A stretch of 39,736 nucleotides of DNA, from assembly GCA_021849045.1 (NCBI GenBank), contig JAJZTK010000023.1, forward strand, positions 1-39,736, read 5' to 3'. The stretch comes from Deltaproteobacteria bacterium. GTDB lineage: Bacteria; Desulfobacterota; Desulfuromonadia; Geobacterales; DSM-12255. A program made the translations under genes and the position numbers. This document shows positions 1 to 8,000 of the stretch, piece by piece. The notes under the pieces were generated by a model. The model searched no databases. It had not been told where the DNA came from and saw nothing but the letters and a program-made list of their open reading frames with translations. Numbering within the stretch: position 1 is the stretch's first letter; each line of letters opens with the position of its first letter.

Positions 1-2
1 AC

Positions 3-86
3 TTCGTTGACAGCAAGACGGCAGGAACGAAGCCGGTTTTATTCGATAAGGCCTTGCCGTCAGCCGTTTGCTATGCGTTCAGATAG
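3..86 (+). CDS. 3' end of an unidentified protein (partial)
   Basis: An open frame enters from the left edge and stops at TAG 84-86, giving the last 27 residues (ending ...SAVCYAFR). A rho-independent terminator follows 12 bases after the stop, which supports a real gene end. The fragment is too short to assign a family or function. Confidence 0.4.
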   Translation, partial: FVDSKTAGTKPVLFDKALPSAVCYAFR

Positions 87-98
87 CCAAAGACGAGA

Positions 99-135
99 GG
101 GGTTACGGTTTATGCCGTAACCCCTTGAAATTTTT
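99..135 (+). terminator. Rho-independent terminator, possibly shared with tRNA-Pro
   Basis: A perfect 10-bp stem (ggggttacgg 99-108, ccgtaacccc 115-124) with a 6-base loop is followed on the + strand by a T run at 130-135. It fits termination of the gene ending at 86. On the - strand the same hairpin lies just past the tRNA 3' end, but the T run there is poor. Confidence 0.7.
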
Positions 136-211
136 GGTCGGGGCGAGAAGATTCGAACTTCCGACCCCCTGCTCCCGAAGCAGGTGCGCTACCAGGCTGC
201 GCTACGCCCCG
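135..211 (-). tRNA. tRNA-Pro (anticodon CGG)
   Basis: The reverse strand folds as a 77-nt tRNA with encoded CCA (135-137). The 7-bp acceptor stem CGGGGCG/CGCCCCG closes at 211 and 139, the discriminator base is A, and the T loop carries GTTCGAATC. The 5-bp anticodon stem CCTGC/GCAGG encloses loop TTCGGGA, so the anticodon is CGG, reading CCG proline codons. A consensus-like sigma-70 promoter lies directly upstream. Confidence 0.96.
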
Positions 212-222
212 ACAAGGGACAG

Positions 223-251
223 AATTTAGCCGCTCCGGGGGTTTTTGTCAA
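223..251 (-). promoter_or_regulatory. Sigma-70 promoter of tRNA-Pro
   Basis: On the - strand TTGACA (246-251) and TAAATT (223-228) are separated by exactly 17 bases, placing the start a few bases before the mature tRNA 5' end at 211. A perfect -35 hexamer suits a stable-RNA gene. Confidence 0.75.
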
Positions 252-291
252 GCGGAAATTAGCCGGGAAACCGTTGGCCCACCTGTTCGTA

Positions 292-320
292 TTGACTTTG
301 GGAACGTGTGCCGATATTTT
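292..320 (+). promoter_or_regulatory. Putative sigma-70 promoter of the glycosyltransferase gene
   Basis: TTGACT (292-297) and TATTTT (315-320) are separated by 17 bases, about 90 bases before the start codon at 414. It is divergent from the tRNA promoter. Assigned by consensus match only. Confidence 0.45.
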
Positions 321-413
321 GAAAAAATTGCATTAATTACTGACCACAGGGTCTGATAATGGAAAGTTTGTCCCTCGGGGATGTCGGATTAATCACGTAA
401 GGACCACCAGCTC

Positions 414-1430
414 ATGCGCGTTGCCATCGTTTCACCATATTCCGTGGGCCCCATGCGGGGAAACATCACCACCGTCAGGCGGATACGCCGTTTCCTGGAA
501 CAGCTCGAAACCGAGACCATCGTTTTGCCGGCCGACGCCCTGTCTGCCAACGAGATGAGGCAACTCCTGACCTCTTTCGCGCCCGACATCATCCACGGGT
601 TCCACGCCCGCTACTGTGGCGAAACGACCCGACGGCTGGCCAATGAACTGTCTGTCCCCTACCTGATCACCATCACGGGCAGCGACATCAACGACCCGAC
701 CCTCCGCAACCATCCCGATACGGCCCGCGCCGTGGTTGCTGCTGCGGCAATTGCCTGTTTCGACGATCATGAGGCCAGAGCGGTTGCCACCCATTTTCCG
801 GACACCGGAGAGCGGATTTTCGTAATTCCCCAAGGGATCGAGCCGCCGCCCGTTACGGGCTATTGCCCCTTTGAGTTTCCGGAAAACGCCCTGGTGCTCC
901 TTCTCTCGGCAGCTCTCAGGCCGGTTAAGAACGTGGCATTCCCCATCCGGGCGTTGCCGCCGCTTCTCGGCGACAATCCGGCCCTGCTGCTGGCCATTGC
1001 CGGCGGAGTCATCGACCAGAGCTACGCCACGGCCATTAGGGACATGTTGGCCGCAGCCCCTTGTGCCAGATGGCTCGGCGAGGTCCCCTACGAGCAGATG
1101 GGGGATCTCTATGCCCGTGCTGACATAGTCCTTAACTGTTCGCTCTTTGAAGGGATGCCCAACAGTCTGCTGGAAGCCATGGCCCTGGGGCGGCCGGTGC
1201 TGGCAGTGGATATTCCGGGAAATCGCTCGTTGGTGCGGGATGGTGAGACAGGAGTGCTGTTTCGGGATGAAACGGATTTCCGGCGGCAACTGCTACGGCT
1301 TGCCAATGATCCGACCTTGCGGGCGAACTGCGGTCGGAATGCCCGCGAATACGTACTGACCCAATTGTCACCAACGCGTGAGGCCGAAGGATACCTCAGG
1401 CTCTACAAAACGGTGCTGCACCGTCAGTAA
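414..1430 (+). CDS. Family 4 (GT-B) glycosyltransferase
   Basis: This 338-residue protein is a retaining GT4-type sugar transferase. The N-terminal Rossmann half opens with RVAIVSPYSVGPMRGN, the glycine-rich acceptor-site pattern. The donor-binding half carries VPQGIEPP, an SAALRPVKN stretch where GT4 enzymes use GR.xxxKN, and the signature SLFEGMPNSLLEAMALGRPV containing the EX7E glutamates (about residues 245-265). There is no signal peptide or membrane helix, so it is probably a cytoplasmic or peripheral-membrane enzyme. Start ATG 414 follows AAGGA at 399-403. It appears monocistronic, between its own promoter and the convergent pilT gene. Sugar and acceptor cannot be read from sequence; envelope polysaccharide or a small glycoconjugate are both possible. 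Confidence 0.85.
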   Translation: MRVAIVSPYSVGPMRGNITTVRRIRRFLEQLETETIVLPADALSANEMRQLLTSFAPDIIHGFHARYCGETTRRLANELSVPYLITITGSDINDPTLRNHPDTARAVVAAAAIACFDDHEARAVATHFPDTGERIFVIPQGIEPPPVTGYCPFEFPENALVLLLSAALRPVKNVAFPIRALPPLLGDNPALLLAIAGGVIDQSYATAIRDMLAAAPCARWLGEVPYEQMGDLYARADIVLNCSLFEGMPNSLLEAMALGRPVLAVDIPGNRSLVRDGETGVLFRDETDFRRQLLRLANDPTLRANCGRNAREYVLTQLSPTREAEGYLRLYKTVLHRQ

Positions 1431-1504
1431 AAAACCGGTTTTTACCGCAGAGAGACCAAAAAACGGGCATACATGCACCACGGACGCAAGCATGTGCGCC
1501 CGTG

Positions 1505-2575
1505 TCATGCGGCCGGCTGGTTCGGCAAATACTGCTCGAACTGCTTCTTGTCGATGGAGCAGCGGTAGGCCTCCTCCGGATTGATCCGCTTGGTCTTGAG
1601 AAGATCCAGCAGGTGCTGGTCCATGAGCTGCATACCGTCCTTCTTGGCGGTCTGGATGATGGAAGGAATCTGGAACGTCTTCGCCTCCCGGATCAGGTTG
1701 CCAACGGCAGGGGTGCCGAGCATGATCTCCAGGGCCGCCACCCGACCCTTGCCGTCCGACGTCTTGAGAAGCTGCTGGCAGACCACCCCTTTCAAAGATT
1801 CGGAGAGCATGGCCCGGACCTGTTCCTGCTGATCCGTCGGGAACACGTCGATGATCCGGTCAATGGTCTTGGCCGCCGTATTGGTGTGGAGGGTGCCGAA
1901 AACCAGGTGACCGGTTTCGGCGGCGCTCATGGCCAGGCCGATGGTCTCCAGGTCGCGCATCTCACCGACCAGGATGATGTCCGGGTCCTCCCGCAGCGCC
2001 GCCCGCAGTGCCGAAGAGAAGCTTTCCGTATGCTCACCGATCTGGCGCTGGTTGATGAGCGACTCCTTGTTCTCGTGAATGAACTCCAGCGGGTCTTCCA
2101 GGGTGAGGATGTGCTCCTTGCGGGTCGCATTGATCAGGTCGATCATGGCCGCCAGGGTGGTTGACTTTCCCGAACCGGTCGGGCCGGTCACCAGCACCAG
2201 CCCCTTCTTGAACTGGGTCATCTTGCGGACCCCCTCGGGAAGCCCCAGATCGTCCGCTGACAGAATCTTGCTCGGGATGATCCGAAAAACGGCAGCCACT
2301 CCCCGGTGCTGCATCAGGTAGTTCGCCCGGAAGCGGGCCAGATCTGGAATCGCATAGGCAAAATCCAGATCCTTCTTTTCCTCGAAATGGGCCTGTTGCT
2401 TTTCGTTGAGGATTTCAAAGAGGATACCGGTCAGCTCCTCGTGGGTGAGCGGCTTGTAGTTGAGGCGGACCATTTCGCCGTGCAGCCGGAAGATCGGAGG
2501 ATTACCCGTGGAGAGATGAAGGTCGGAGGCCCCCTGCTCTTTCATCATTCTGAATAATGCGTCGATACGTGCCAT
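1505..2575 (-). CDS. pilT: Type IV pilus retraction ATPase PilT
   Basis: This hexameric motor depolymerises type IV pili, driving twitching and DNA uptake, from the cytoplasmic face of the inner membrane. The 356-residue product has the family length and every hallmark: Walker A GPTGSGKST, Asp box, Walker B DPDIILVGEMRD, His box GTLHTNTAAKTIDRI, and the PilT-specific VGNLIREAKT motif needed for retraction. The open frame extends upstream to 2848, but the conserved PilT start MARIDALFRMMKEQGASDLHLS and a GGAG ribosome site fix ATG 2575. It lies downstream of two fragments of a GspE-like gene on the same strand, 32 bases from the second. In Geobacter-type bacteria several PilT paralogues are usual, so this may not be the main retraction motor. 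Confidence 0.93.
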   Translation of the reverse strand: MARIDALFRMMKEQGASDLHLSTGNPPIFRLHGEMVRLNYKPLTHEELTGILFEILNEKQQAHFEEKKDLDFAYAIPDLARFRANYLMQHRGVAAVFRIIPSKILSADDLGLPEGVRKMTQFKKGLVLVTGPTGSGKSTTLAAMIDLINATRKEHILTLEDPLEFIHENKESLINQRQIGEHTESFSSALRAALREDPDIILVGEMRDLETIGLAMSAAETGHLVFGTLHTNTAAKTIDRIIDVFPTDQQEQVRAMLSESLKGVVCQQLLKTSDGKGRVAALEIMLGTPAVGNLIREAKTFQIPSIIQTAKKDGMQLMDQHLLDLLKTKRINPEEAYRCSIDKKQFEQYLPNQPAA

Positions 2576-2607
2576 TGCCAACTCCGTAAGTAGTTTCGTG
2601 TGATCTG

Positions 2608-3858
2608 TCAGAGAACGAGGGCGGAAACGTATTCCGCAGGAGAAATCTCTCCCTGCCTCAGGAGCTCGGCACACTGGGCAATAATCCCCCGATGCCCCTG
2701 CTCGTCGAGGAACCGGACCAGGTCGCCACAGTCCCCGGATGTTTCCAGGCGGCCGATCAGCTCCGCGGTCACCGGGATCACCTCCAGCAGGTAGCGCCGC
2801 GCCTTGATACCCGTATGGTCGCAACTGTCGCAACCGGTTGAGGTCCAAAAGCGGGCAGGGAGTTCCGACAGCCCCAGGGCATCCAGCTCATCGGGCTGCG
2901 GCATATATTCCTTGCGACAGTCCGGACAGAGAATCAGCACACCTCGACAGGCAATGATTCCTTTCAGATATGCCGGGATAAAGTGGTGCCGCTGCCAGAG
3001 ATGCCTCAGGTACCTGAAGAGCACCGCCAGATCATGAAAGGGCACGCCGGCCACGGCAAGCTTTCTCCGCATGGCCACCCTGCCTGCGGCCAGCAGCACC
3101 TGTTCCTCGCCCGCATTGTCTATGGCAACCACGTCGGGATCATGTTCCAGGCCCGCCGAGATGAGCTCCGCAACCTCGCCGGCAGTCAGCTCTTGGCGGG
3201 GTATCCGCGGGAACCGTTTCCTCCCGCGCCCCACCCCGTCGCCAAACAGCATGACCGCCCGCCCCCTGGTTTCGAGCTCGTCCAGGTAAAGATCGACGAG
3301 CCGGTCCCTGTCGGCCGGATTGCGTGATGCGCAGATGACAAGTCCGCTCCGGAGTTCTGTCAGTTCGCGGAACGCCTTTGTTACTGTGCCTGGGGCGGCA
3401 AAATCGCTGCAGATTGCGGGGAACGGTGAAAGAACCTGCATCCTGAGGGTAACGACATCGCCTCCCTCCCCATGGAGCACCAGCGCTTCAAAGGCAAGCT
3501 GCATCCCCCGGAAATGGAAGACGAGCTGTCCCCTTTCCGGCGAACCGTCGCCGTGGATACCGGCGAGACGGCGAAGCCTCTGGAAGAGCGGGCTGGCACT
3601 GGCCAGAGGGCTGGTACCGATCTCCCTGACGGCACTTCCCTTGCGAGCCATGAAATGCACTGACTCGTCAACCGGTTGGAGCGATACGGACGTAAGACGC
3701 TGTTGCACCAAGTAGCTCAACAGGTACTCAACGAGCTTGGCCCCGGTCAGATCGGCATTGATTTTGGCCATGACATCGGCAGGAAAAAGCGCAGAGGCGA
3801 AACCCAGCGACTCATCCGATTGTGGTGGGCCGTAAAACAGTTCGTGCATCTCCCGCAT
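2608..3858 (-). CDS. Degenerate GspE/PilB-like ATPase domain, C-terminal part of a frameshifted gene
   Basis: The 416-residue frame has the architecture of a type II secretion/type IV pilus assembly ATPase. An N2-like region is followed by a RecA-like fold (about 140-330) and a tetracysteine zinc element (CPDC...CDSC) with GIKAR after it, as in GspE. The catalytic motifs are gone: the Walker A loop is replaced by ASRNPADRDR, the Walker B position reads DPDVVAIDNAGEEQ without the acidic GEIRD form, and the His box reads GVPFHDL. It is therefore probably a non-hydrolysing relative. Codons just upstream of ATG 3858 translate as SVALIRE in this frame, continuing the MshEN protein at 3867-4253, so the two frames were very likely one gene of about 550 codons. 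A regulatory or scaffold role beside PilT is inference. Confidence 0.7.
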   Translation of the reverse strand: MREMHELFYGPPQSDESLGFASALFPADVMAKINADLTGAKLVEYLLSYLVQQRLTSVSLQPVDESVHFMARKGSAVREIGTSPLASASPLFQRLRRLAGIHGDGSPERGQLVFHFRGMQLAFEALVLHGEGGDVVTLRMQVLSPFPAICSDFAAPGTVTKAFRELTELRSGLVICASRNPADRDRLVDLYLDELETRGRAVMLFGDGVGRGRKRFPRIPRQELTAGEVAELISAGLEHDPDVVAIDNAGEEQVLLAAGRVAMRRKLAVAGVPFHDLAVLFRYLRHLWQRHHFIPAYLKGIIACRGVLILCPDCRKEYMPQPDELDALGLSELPARFWTSTGCDSCDHTGIKARRYLLEVIPVTAELIGRLETSGDCGDLVRFLDEQGHRGIIAQCAELLRQGEISPAEYVSALVL

Positions 3859-3866
3859 CTCCCGGA

Positions 3867-4253
3867 TCAGAGCGACCGATACCGACCGGTCTGCTGTTCC
3901 ACTGCGGCAATGGCCTCTTTGTGAAGCGGATCGATCATGGCGATGGAGAGCTCATCGCCGGTTCGGATAAGCGGAATCAAGCCGTATTGCCGGGCGAGTG
4001 ACGCCGGAAACAGCTCCACTGCAGCCCGGTCGATCATCTCCGCCTTCAGCCTGACATAGGGGATGTTCAGTTGATTGGCCAGTGCCCAGTCGATATCTTC
4101 CTGGGTAACGATCCCGAGTTTCACCAGGGCCTCGCCGAAACGGCAGCCGTGCTTCTGCTGCTCGTCCAGGGCCGCCCGGATATCATCCTCGCCGATGATC
4201 TGCGACATGAACAGGATCGAACCCAGCGAGCCCTCTCTCATCAGACCACTCAT
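3867..4253 (-). CDS. MshEN (c-di-GMP-binding GspE N-terminal) domain protein, N-terminal part of a frameshifted gene
   Basis: The 128 residues form an MshEN/T2SSE-N domain with two tandem copies of its nucleotide-binding pattern. The first is LGSILFMSQIIGEDDIRAAL; the second is RFGEALVKLGIVTQEDIDWA, followed by LANQ. In MshE-type ATPases such motifs bind cyclic di-GMP. Start ATG 4253 has GGAGG upstream. The frame ends abruptly (TGRYRSL, stop) exactly where family members continue into the ATPase, and the continuing sequence is open in another frame from about 3885, leading into the gene at 2608-3858. The break is a frameshift, whether a true mutation, a sequencing error or, less likely, programmed slippage. 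Confidence 0.75.
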   Translation of the reverse strand: MSGLMREGSLGSILFMSQIIGEDDIRAALDEQQKHGCRFGEALVKLGIVTQEDIDWALANQLNIPYVRLKAEMIDRAAVELFPASLARQYGLIPLIRTGDELSIAMIDPLHKEAIAAVEQQTGRYRSL

Positions 4254-4306
4254 ACCATCCTCCGTTCCCGGACTGTATTGTAACGTTGGTTGATCATCTC
4301 CGGTGA

Positions 4307-4324
4307 TTCGCTACCGACAGCGAA
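4307..4324. promoter_or_regulatory. Inverted repeat upstream of the MshEN/pilT genes
   Basis: TTCGCT(4307-4312)-N6-AGCGAA(4319-4324) lies about 55 bases upstream of the MshEN start in the otherwise empty 4254-4420 region. No strong sigma-70 promoter was seen; TATACA near 4340 on the - strand is a weak -10 candidate. The repeat could be an operator or a leader hairpin. Confidence 0.3.
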
Positions 4325-4420
4325 AGTGTCGTTGGTGAATTGTATACCGTATTCGGTAATAGCTCTGAATTCTTAAGCTTAACTTGTCTTTTTTCTAAAG
4401 AATGTTACAGCTCATAACAA

Positions 4421-4441
4421 GAAAAGGAGGGTCTCCCCTCC
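4421..4441 (-). terminator. Terminator of the pdxA-mtgA transcript
   Basis: On the - strand GGAGGG-GAGA-CCCTCC (4426-4441) is followed by TTTTCTTGTT, about 30 bases past the mtgA stop. This is a classic intrinsic terminator closing the leftward radC-to-mtgA run. Confidence 0.75.
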
Positions 4442-4470
4442 ATTTTCTCGATCCGACCAATGGAATTGTC

Positions 4471-5412
4471 TTACTGACCTTTCGTACCTTCCGCCGGCGC
4501 ACTGCTATTTTCGCCTTTTGGTTGATCTGCTTCCGGTTGCCCGGTCGGCTCCCGGTTCTCCTTTTCCGCAGCGGAAGGCTGTTCAGGTCCGGGCATCGGC
4601 CCCACCGAGGCGCTGCTGAGCGGCTTGAAGCTCTCCTCGCGCTTGATGCTCTCCTCCACCTTCCGCTGCAGACCGGCAATATTAGGGGCCTCAGCCAGTG
4701 CCAGCCGGTACTCTCCTTCGCTCAGCACCCCTTTGCTCCTGAGGAGCTTCAGAATCATGTCCGACCGACGCAGTACCTTGGCCATGTTCCGGTATGGGTT
4801 GTACGCTACCCGCGGGCCGGGAAGCATGGCCGCTAGGAAGGTACATTCCCTGGGAGTCAATGCTGACGGATGTTTCCCGAAGTAGTAGCGGGCGCCATGA
4901 CCGATGCCATAGACTGAAGGGCCCAACTCCACCACATTCAGATAGAGCTCGACGATACGCCCCTTGGTCAGTTCCTGCTCCATCCTGAGGGCCAGGTACA
5001 CTTCCTTCAGTTTTCTGGTGAGGGTCTTTTCCCTCGACAGGTAGATGTTCTTCGCCACCTGCTGGGTAATGGTGGAGGCACCTTTGGCGAACGACTTCTT
5101 TTCCAGGTCGTACCTGATCGCGTTTTTGATCGCCTTGACGTCGATCCCTTCGTGTTTATAGAAATTGGCATCCTCGGCCAGGATAACACTCCATTTCATC
5201 TCCGGAGGAATGCTGGCAGAGGGTGTCCAGTACGGATTCTTGGGGCCAACGGTAAAGGTATGGTACGCACCCTGCCAGTCCTTTACCTGGATGGACACAT
5301 TGGTCCTACGGTTCGCCAAGTCGGCAACCGGCGGCAGAAGTGCCAGTGAAATAATGACGTAGGCGAGGTACAGGACGACAATTCCAGCACAGGCGATGAG
5401 TATCTTTTTCAT
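4471..5412 (-). CDS. mtgA: Monofunctional peptidoglycan glycosyltransferase (GT51)
   Basis: The enzyme polymerises lipid II into glycan strands in the periplasm, anchored by one N-terminal membrane helix (about 4-26). GT51 motifs appear in order: EDANFYKHEGID with the catalytic Glu, KGASTITQQVAKNIYLS, RKLKEVYLALRMEQ with the second catalytic Glu nearby, and ELYLNVVELGPSVYGI. No transpeptidase domain follows, which separates it from bifunctional PBP1. At 313 residues it is longer than typical MtgA because of a low-complexity Pro/Glu/Lys/Gln-rich tail of roughly 70 residues. Its ATG overlaps the pdxA stop (ATGA), indicating translational coupling. Confidence 0.93.
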   Translation of the reverse strand: MKKILIACAGIVVLYLAYVIISLALLPPVADLANRRTNVSIQVKDWQGAYHTFTVGPKNPYWTPSASIPPEMKWSVILAEDANFYKHEGIDVKAIKNAIRYDLEKKSFAKGASTITQQVAKNIYLSREKTLTRKLKEVYLALRMEQELTKGRIVELYLNVVELGPSVYGIGHGARYYFGKHPSALTPRECTFLAAMLPGPRVAYNPYRNMAKVLRRSDMILKLLRSKGVLSEGEYRLALAEAPNIAGLQRKVEESIKREESFKPLSSASVGPMPGPEQPSAAEKENREPTGQPEADQPKGENSSAPAEGTKGQ

Positions 5413-6434
5413 TGTTTTTCCGTTCCCCTGCCTTCACGTTGCTTCACGGCAGCCATATCGGCGGCCATGACAATCGCGGCCTTCATGCTTTCCGCCGATG
5501 CCCTGCCTGTTCCGGCAAGGTCGTAGGCAGTCCCGTGGTCCACTGATGTGCGGACGATGGGAAGTCCCAGGGTGACATTCACCCCGTCGTCGAAATGCAG
5601 TAGTTTGAGGGGAATCAGCCCCTGGTCGTGGTACATGCAGACCACTCCGTCATAGTCGCCGCGAACGGCAAAGTGAAAGAGCGTGTCAGCGGAGAGCGGT
5701 CCCACCGCATCGATCCCTTCCTGCCTGGCGGCGGCGACAGCCGGTGCGATGATCCGCAACTCCTCGTCGCCGAACAGTCCACCTTCGCCACAGTGGGGAT
5801 TGAGGGCCAGCACCGCCAGTTTCGGGTTCGGCTTGTAGTATCGGGCGAGGTCGTCACGGGTGATCCTGATCGTGGCCAATACCCGCTCGATGGTCAGCAG
5901 TTCGGGGACATCGCGCAACGCCTCGTGGATCGTGACGAGTGTCACGCGCAACCGCTCACCGGCCAGCATCATCACCACATCCCGCGTGCCGGTCAGTTCG
6001 GCCAGGAGCTCGGTATGACCGGGGTAACGGTAACCGGCGCGGTTCAGAACATCCTTGCTGATCGGCGCCGTTGCCATGCCGGCAGCAATGCCTGCCTGGC
6101 AGAGACGTACCGCCTCAAGGATGTAGCTGTGGACAGCCGTGCCAACCGTCACAGTGGGCTTGCCGAACGGCATCTCCTCTTCGGTGAGATGTGACAACGG
6201 CAGTACGTGCAGGGTGTCGGCAGGAAAATACTTTGGCAGGGCATCCACTGAGACAGGTTTGACGGCAAGTCGTGTATCGGTAACGGCAACGGCCCGCTCC
6301 ATGGCGCCCAGATCGCCCAGGACCAGCGGCCGGCAAACTTCCTGTATCCGGGGCACGGCAAGCGCCTTTGCAATTATCTCGGGGCCGATACCACACGGGT
6401 CGCCCATGGTTACGGCAATAACAGGTTTATTCAA
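5409..6434 (-). CDS. pdxA: 4-hydroxythreonine-4-phosphate dehydrogenase
   Basis: PdxA oxidises 4-phosphohydroxy-L-threonine with NAD+ on the DXP-dependent route to pyridoxal phosphate, in the cytoplasm. The 341-residue product shows ITM-type opening VTMGDPCGIGPE, TAPISK, and the three metal-ligand histidines in GHTELL, NPHCGEGG and MYHDQGL, followed by GLPIVRTSVDHGTAYDLAGTG. The start is TTG 6434: GDPCGIGPE begins only 11 residues later and an AAGGAAGG ribosome site sits just upstream, so an internal ATG would truncate the conserved start. It lies 18 bases after the DUF4062 gene and overlaps mtgA, so all three probably share a transcript. Confidence 0.94.
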   Translation of the reverse strand: MNKPVIAVTMGDPCGIGPEIIAKALAVPRIQEVCRPLVLGDLGAMERAVAVTDTRLAVKPVSVDALPKYFPADTLHVLPLSHLTEEEMPFGKPTVTVGTAVHSYILEAVRLCQAGIAAGMATAPISKDVLNRAGYRYPGHTELLAELTGTRDVVMMLAGERLRVTLVTIHEALRDVPELLTIERVLATIRITRDDLARYYKPNPKLAVLALNPHCGEGGLFGDEELRIIAPAVAAARQEGIDAVGPLSADTLFHFAVRGDYDGVVCMYHDQGLIPLKLLHFDDGVNVTLGLPIVRTSVDHGTAYDLAGTGRASAESMKAAIVMAADMAAVKQREGRGTEKQ

Positions 6435-6452
6435 AATCAGCCTTCCTTTACT

Positions 6453-8000
6453 TCACGAAACAAACGCACCAAAAACTCCTTTGGAGGTTGTGTCCAGCCA
6501 AGCCCTGCCTTTCGCGGTGAGCCGGTATTTCTGTTTGCTGCTCTGTGGTTTGTCGGGGATGGTCATTTCTATCAAACCATTTTTGAGCGCTGGCTGCAGA
6601 TACGTGTAGAGAAACGTGGGACGGTGAGACAACCCAAGTTTGAACATCACTTCACTTCCCGTCGATACCGTATCGCCCAGCACCCATAGTAAGCGCTCGA
6701 CTTGTTCGGTGACTTGTTCGGTGACTTGTTCGGTGACTTGTTCGGTGACTTGGGCCTCATCCTGGGTCTTCGACTCTGGCTGTGACTCTGACCGCCGAAT
6801 GATCTGCATGAAAGTGCCGACTTCCTGCTTGAATTCAGGGGCGGGAACGTTCGCCTCGTTGCACAGCGCTATCATGTCCAACGTACCGGTGCCGGCGCGC
6901 TCGATGTAGCGGGCAAGGAACAGCGGTTCGGCAATGAGCGGGTTGTGTGGTATGGACGGGTGCGGCTTGCGCAGGGCATCGAGTGTCAGTGGTGGCGGGA
7001 GTTGACCGGGGTTCCAGATTTCCAGACGATCGGCAAAGAGCATGACCTGAACCGATGCGTTGCTGACGTAGTCACGATGGGCGATTGCATTAACGATAGC
7101 CTCGGCCACAACATCGCGGGGGATTTCATAGGTGACCGGCGCCCGAGGACCTTCGGCCCGAGTGCCTACTCGGGCGGCAAGCTTTGACATGACGAAATCC
7201 ACCGCCTGGTCAACCAGTTCGAAGACCGTTCCCTTGTAGATCTGATAGGAAGGGATCGGCTTGCGGATCTCCGTGCCGTGGAAGTGCATGCACTTTACCT
7301 CGGAACTGATGAGAAAGCGCTGAGGATGTTTCCCGAAGAGCAGCACGGCGGCATGGCTTGGCCGGTCGCGGTCAAGCAGGTTAAGATGGGCAAGCGCTTT
7401 GGGCAAGGGCGTTTCGGGTCCGAGAGGATAGGCGCGCTCCCGATGGGCACGATCCAGAAAATCGGCCAGCTTCTCTTCCGAAAGGTCTTCAAAGGTTGCG
7501 CGGGGACAGGCCGAGGCATCGAACGGAAGCGACCGGATGTCGCCGGTACGCTCAAGATATTCAATCAAGCTGGCATACAGGATTGCGGTCAGTTCGGGAA
7601 TGCTGCCAAACCGGCGGCGAATGAGCTGATCTCCCGCCTTGCGGACCAGGGCCAGCATCTTGGGATGGCGGCCGGAGTCGTCGCTCCCCTTGACGAAGAT
7701 GAGCCGCTCTGCGCCAAGGGCTGCGGCATGGTCGAATTCGCGCTCAGTTGGAGATATTCCCTCGGCGTCCTCATAACCGTAGTCGTTGCCGAAAAGACCG
7801 ACATAGATGGTGCTTCGCTCCACCTCGTGCAGGTAGACCGCGTCGGCGCGCCGGTCGGAAGCCGGCAGGTCCTCAAAGAGAAATACCTCGAAAAACCGGC
7901 GCAGCAGCGGGTCGCCGTGAACGTACTCCTTCAGCGCCTGGCGCTCGTCAGCCAGTTCCTTCTGAACGGAGCTGACGAATATCTGCTTCCTGGCGGTCAT
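6453..8000 (-). CDS. DUF4062 / RecG-like ATP-binding regulator with VTEQ repeats
   Basis: This 515-residue multidomain protein begins with DUF4062 (about 5-110: IFVSSVQKELADERQ, YVGLFGNDYGY, SPTEREFDHA), a Rossmann/TIR-like fold. A Schlafen/RecG-type ATP-binding region (about 190-400) follows, with the GHKL-like block VAEAIVNAIAHRDY and FADRLEIWNPG. A linker with four VTEQ units leads to a winged-helix-like C-terminus (SHRPTFLYTYL...YRLTAKGRAWL). No Walker A motif is seen. Start ATG 8000 overlaps the stop of the upstream helicase gene (ATGA), so the two are translationally coupled. Proteins of this design are usually annotated as putative transcription regulators and often lie in variable islands. 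A role in stress or phage response is inference. Confidence 0.8.
   Translation of the reverse strand: MTARKQIFVSSVQKELADERQALKEYVHGDPLLRRFFEVFLFEDLPASDRRADAVYLHEVERSTIYVGLFGNDYGYEDAEGISPTEREFDHAAALGAERLIFVKGSDDSGRHPKMLALVRKAGDQLIRRRFGSIPELTAILYASLIEYLERTGDIRSLPFDASACPRATFEDLSEEKLADFLDRAHRERAYPLGPETPLPKALAHLNLLDRDRPSHAAVLLFGKHPQRFLISSEVKCMHFHGTEIRKPIPSYQIYKGTVFELVDQAVDFVMSKLAARVGTRAEGPRAPVTYEIPRDVVAEAIVNAIAHRDYVSNASVQVMLFADRLEIWNPGQLPPPLTLDALRKPHPSIPHNPLIAEPLFLARYIERAGTGTLDMIALCNEANVPAPEFKQEVGTFMQIIRRSESQPESKTQDEAQVTEQVTEQVTEQVTEQVERLLWVLGDTVSTGSEVMFKLGLSHRPTFLYTYLQPALKNGLIEMTIPDKPQSSKQKYRLTAKGRAWLDTTSKGVFGAFVS
6699..6752. repeat. 12-bp tandem repeat, 4.5 copies, coding for VTEQ
   Basis: gacttgttcggt is repeated exactly at 6699, 6711, 6723 and 6735, with half a unit at 6747. 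The unit is 12 bases, so length changes stay in frame and alter only the linker between the ATPase-like and winged-helix parts. The identical copies suggest recent slippage. Confidence 0.95.

Noticed and set aside
6699-6752. Short regular repeats considered as a CRISPR array
   Set aside because: Units are adjacent 12-mers with no spacers and lie inside a coding frame.
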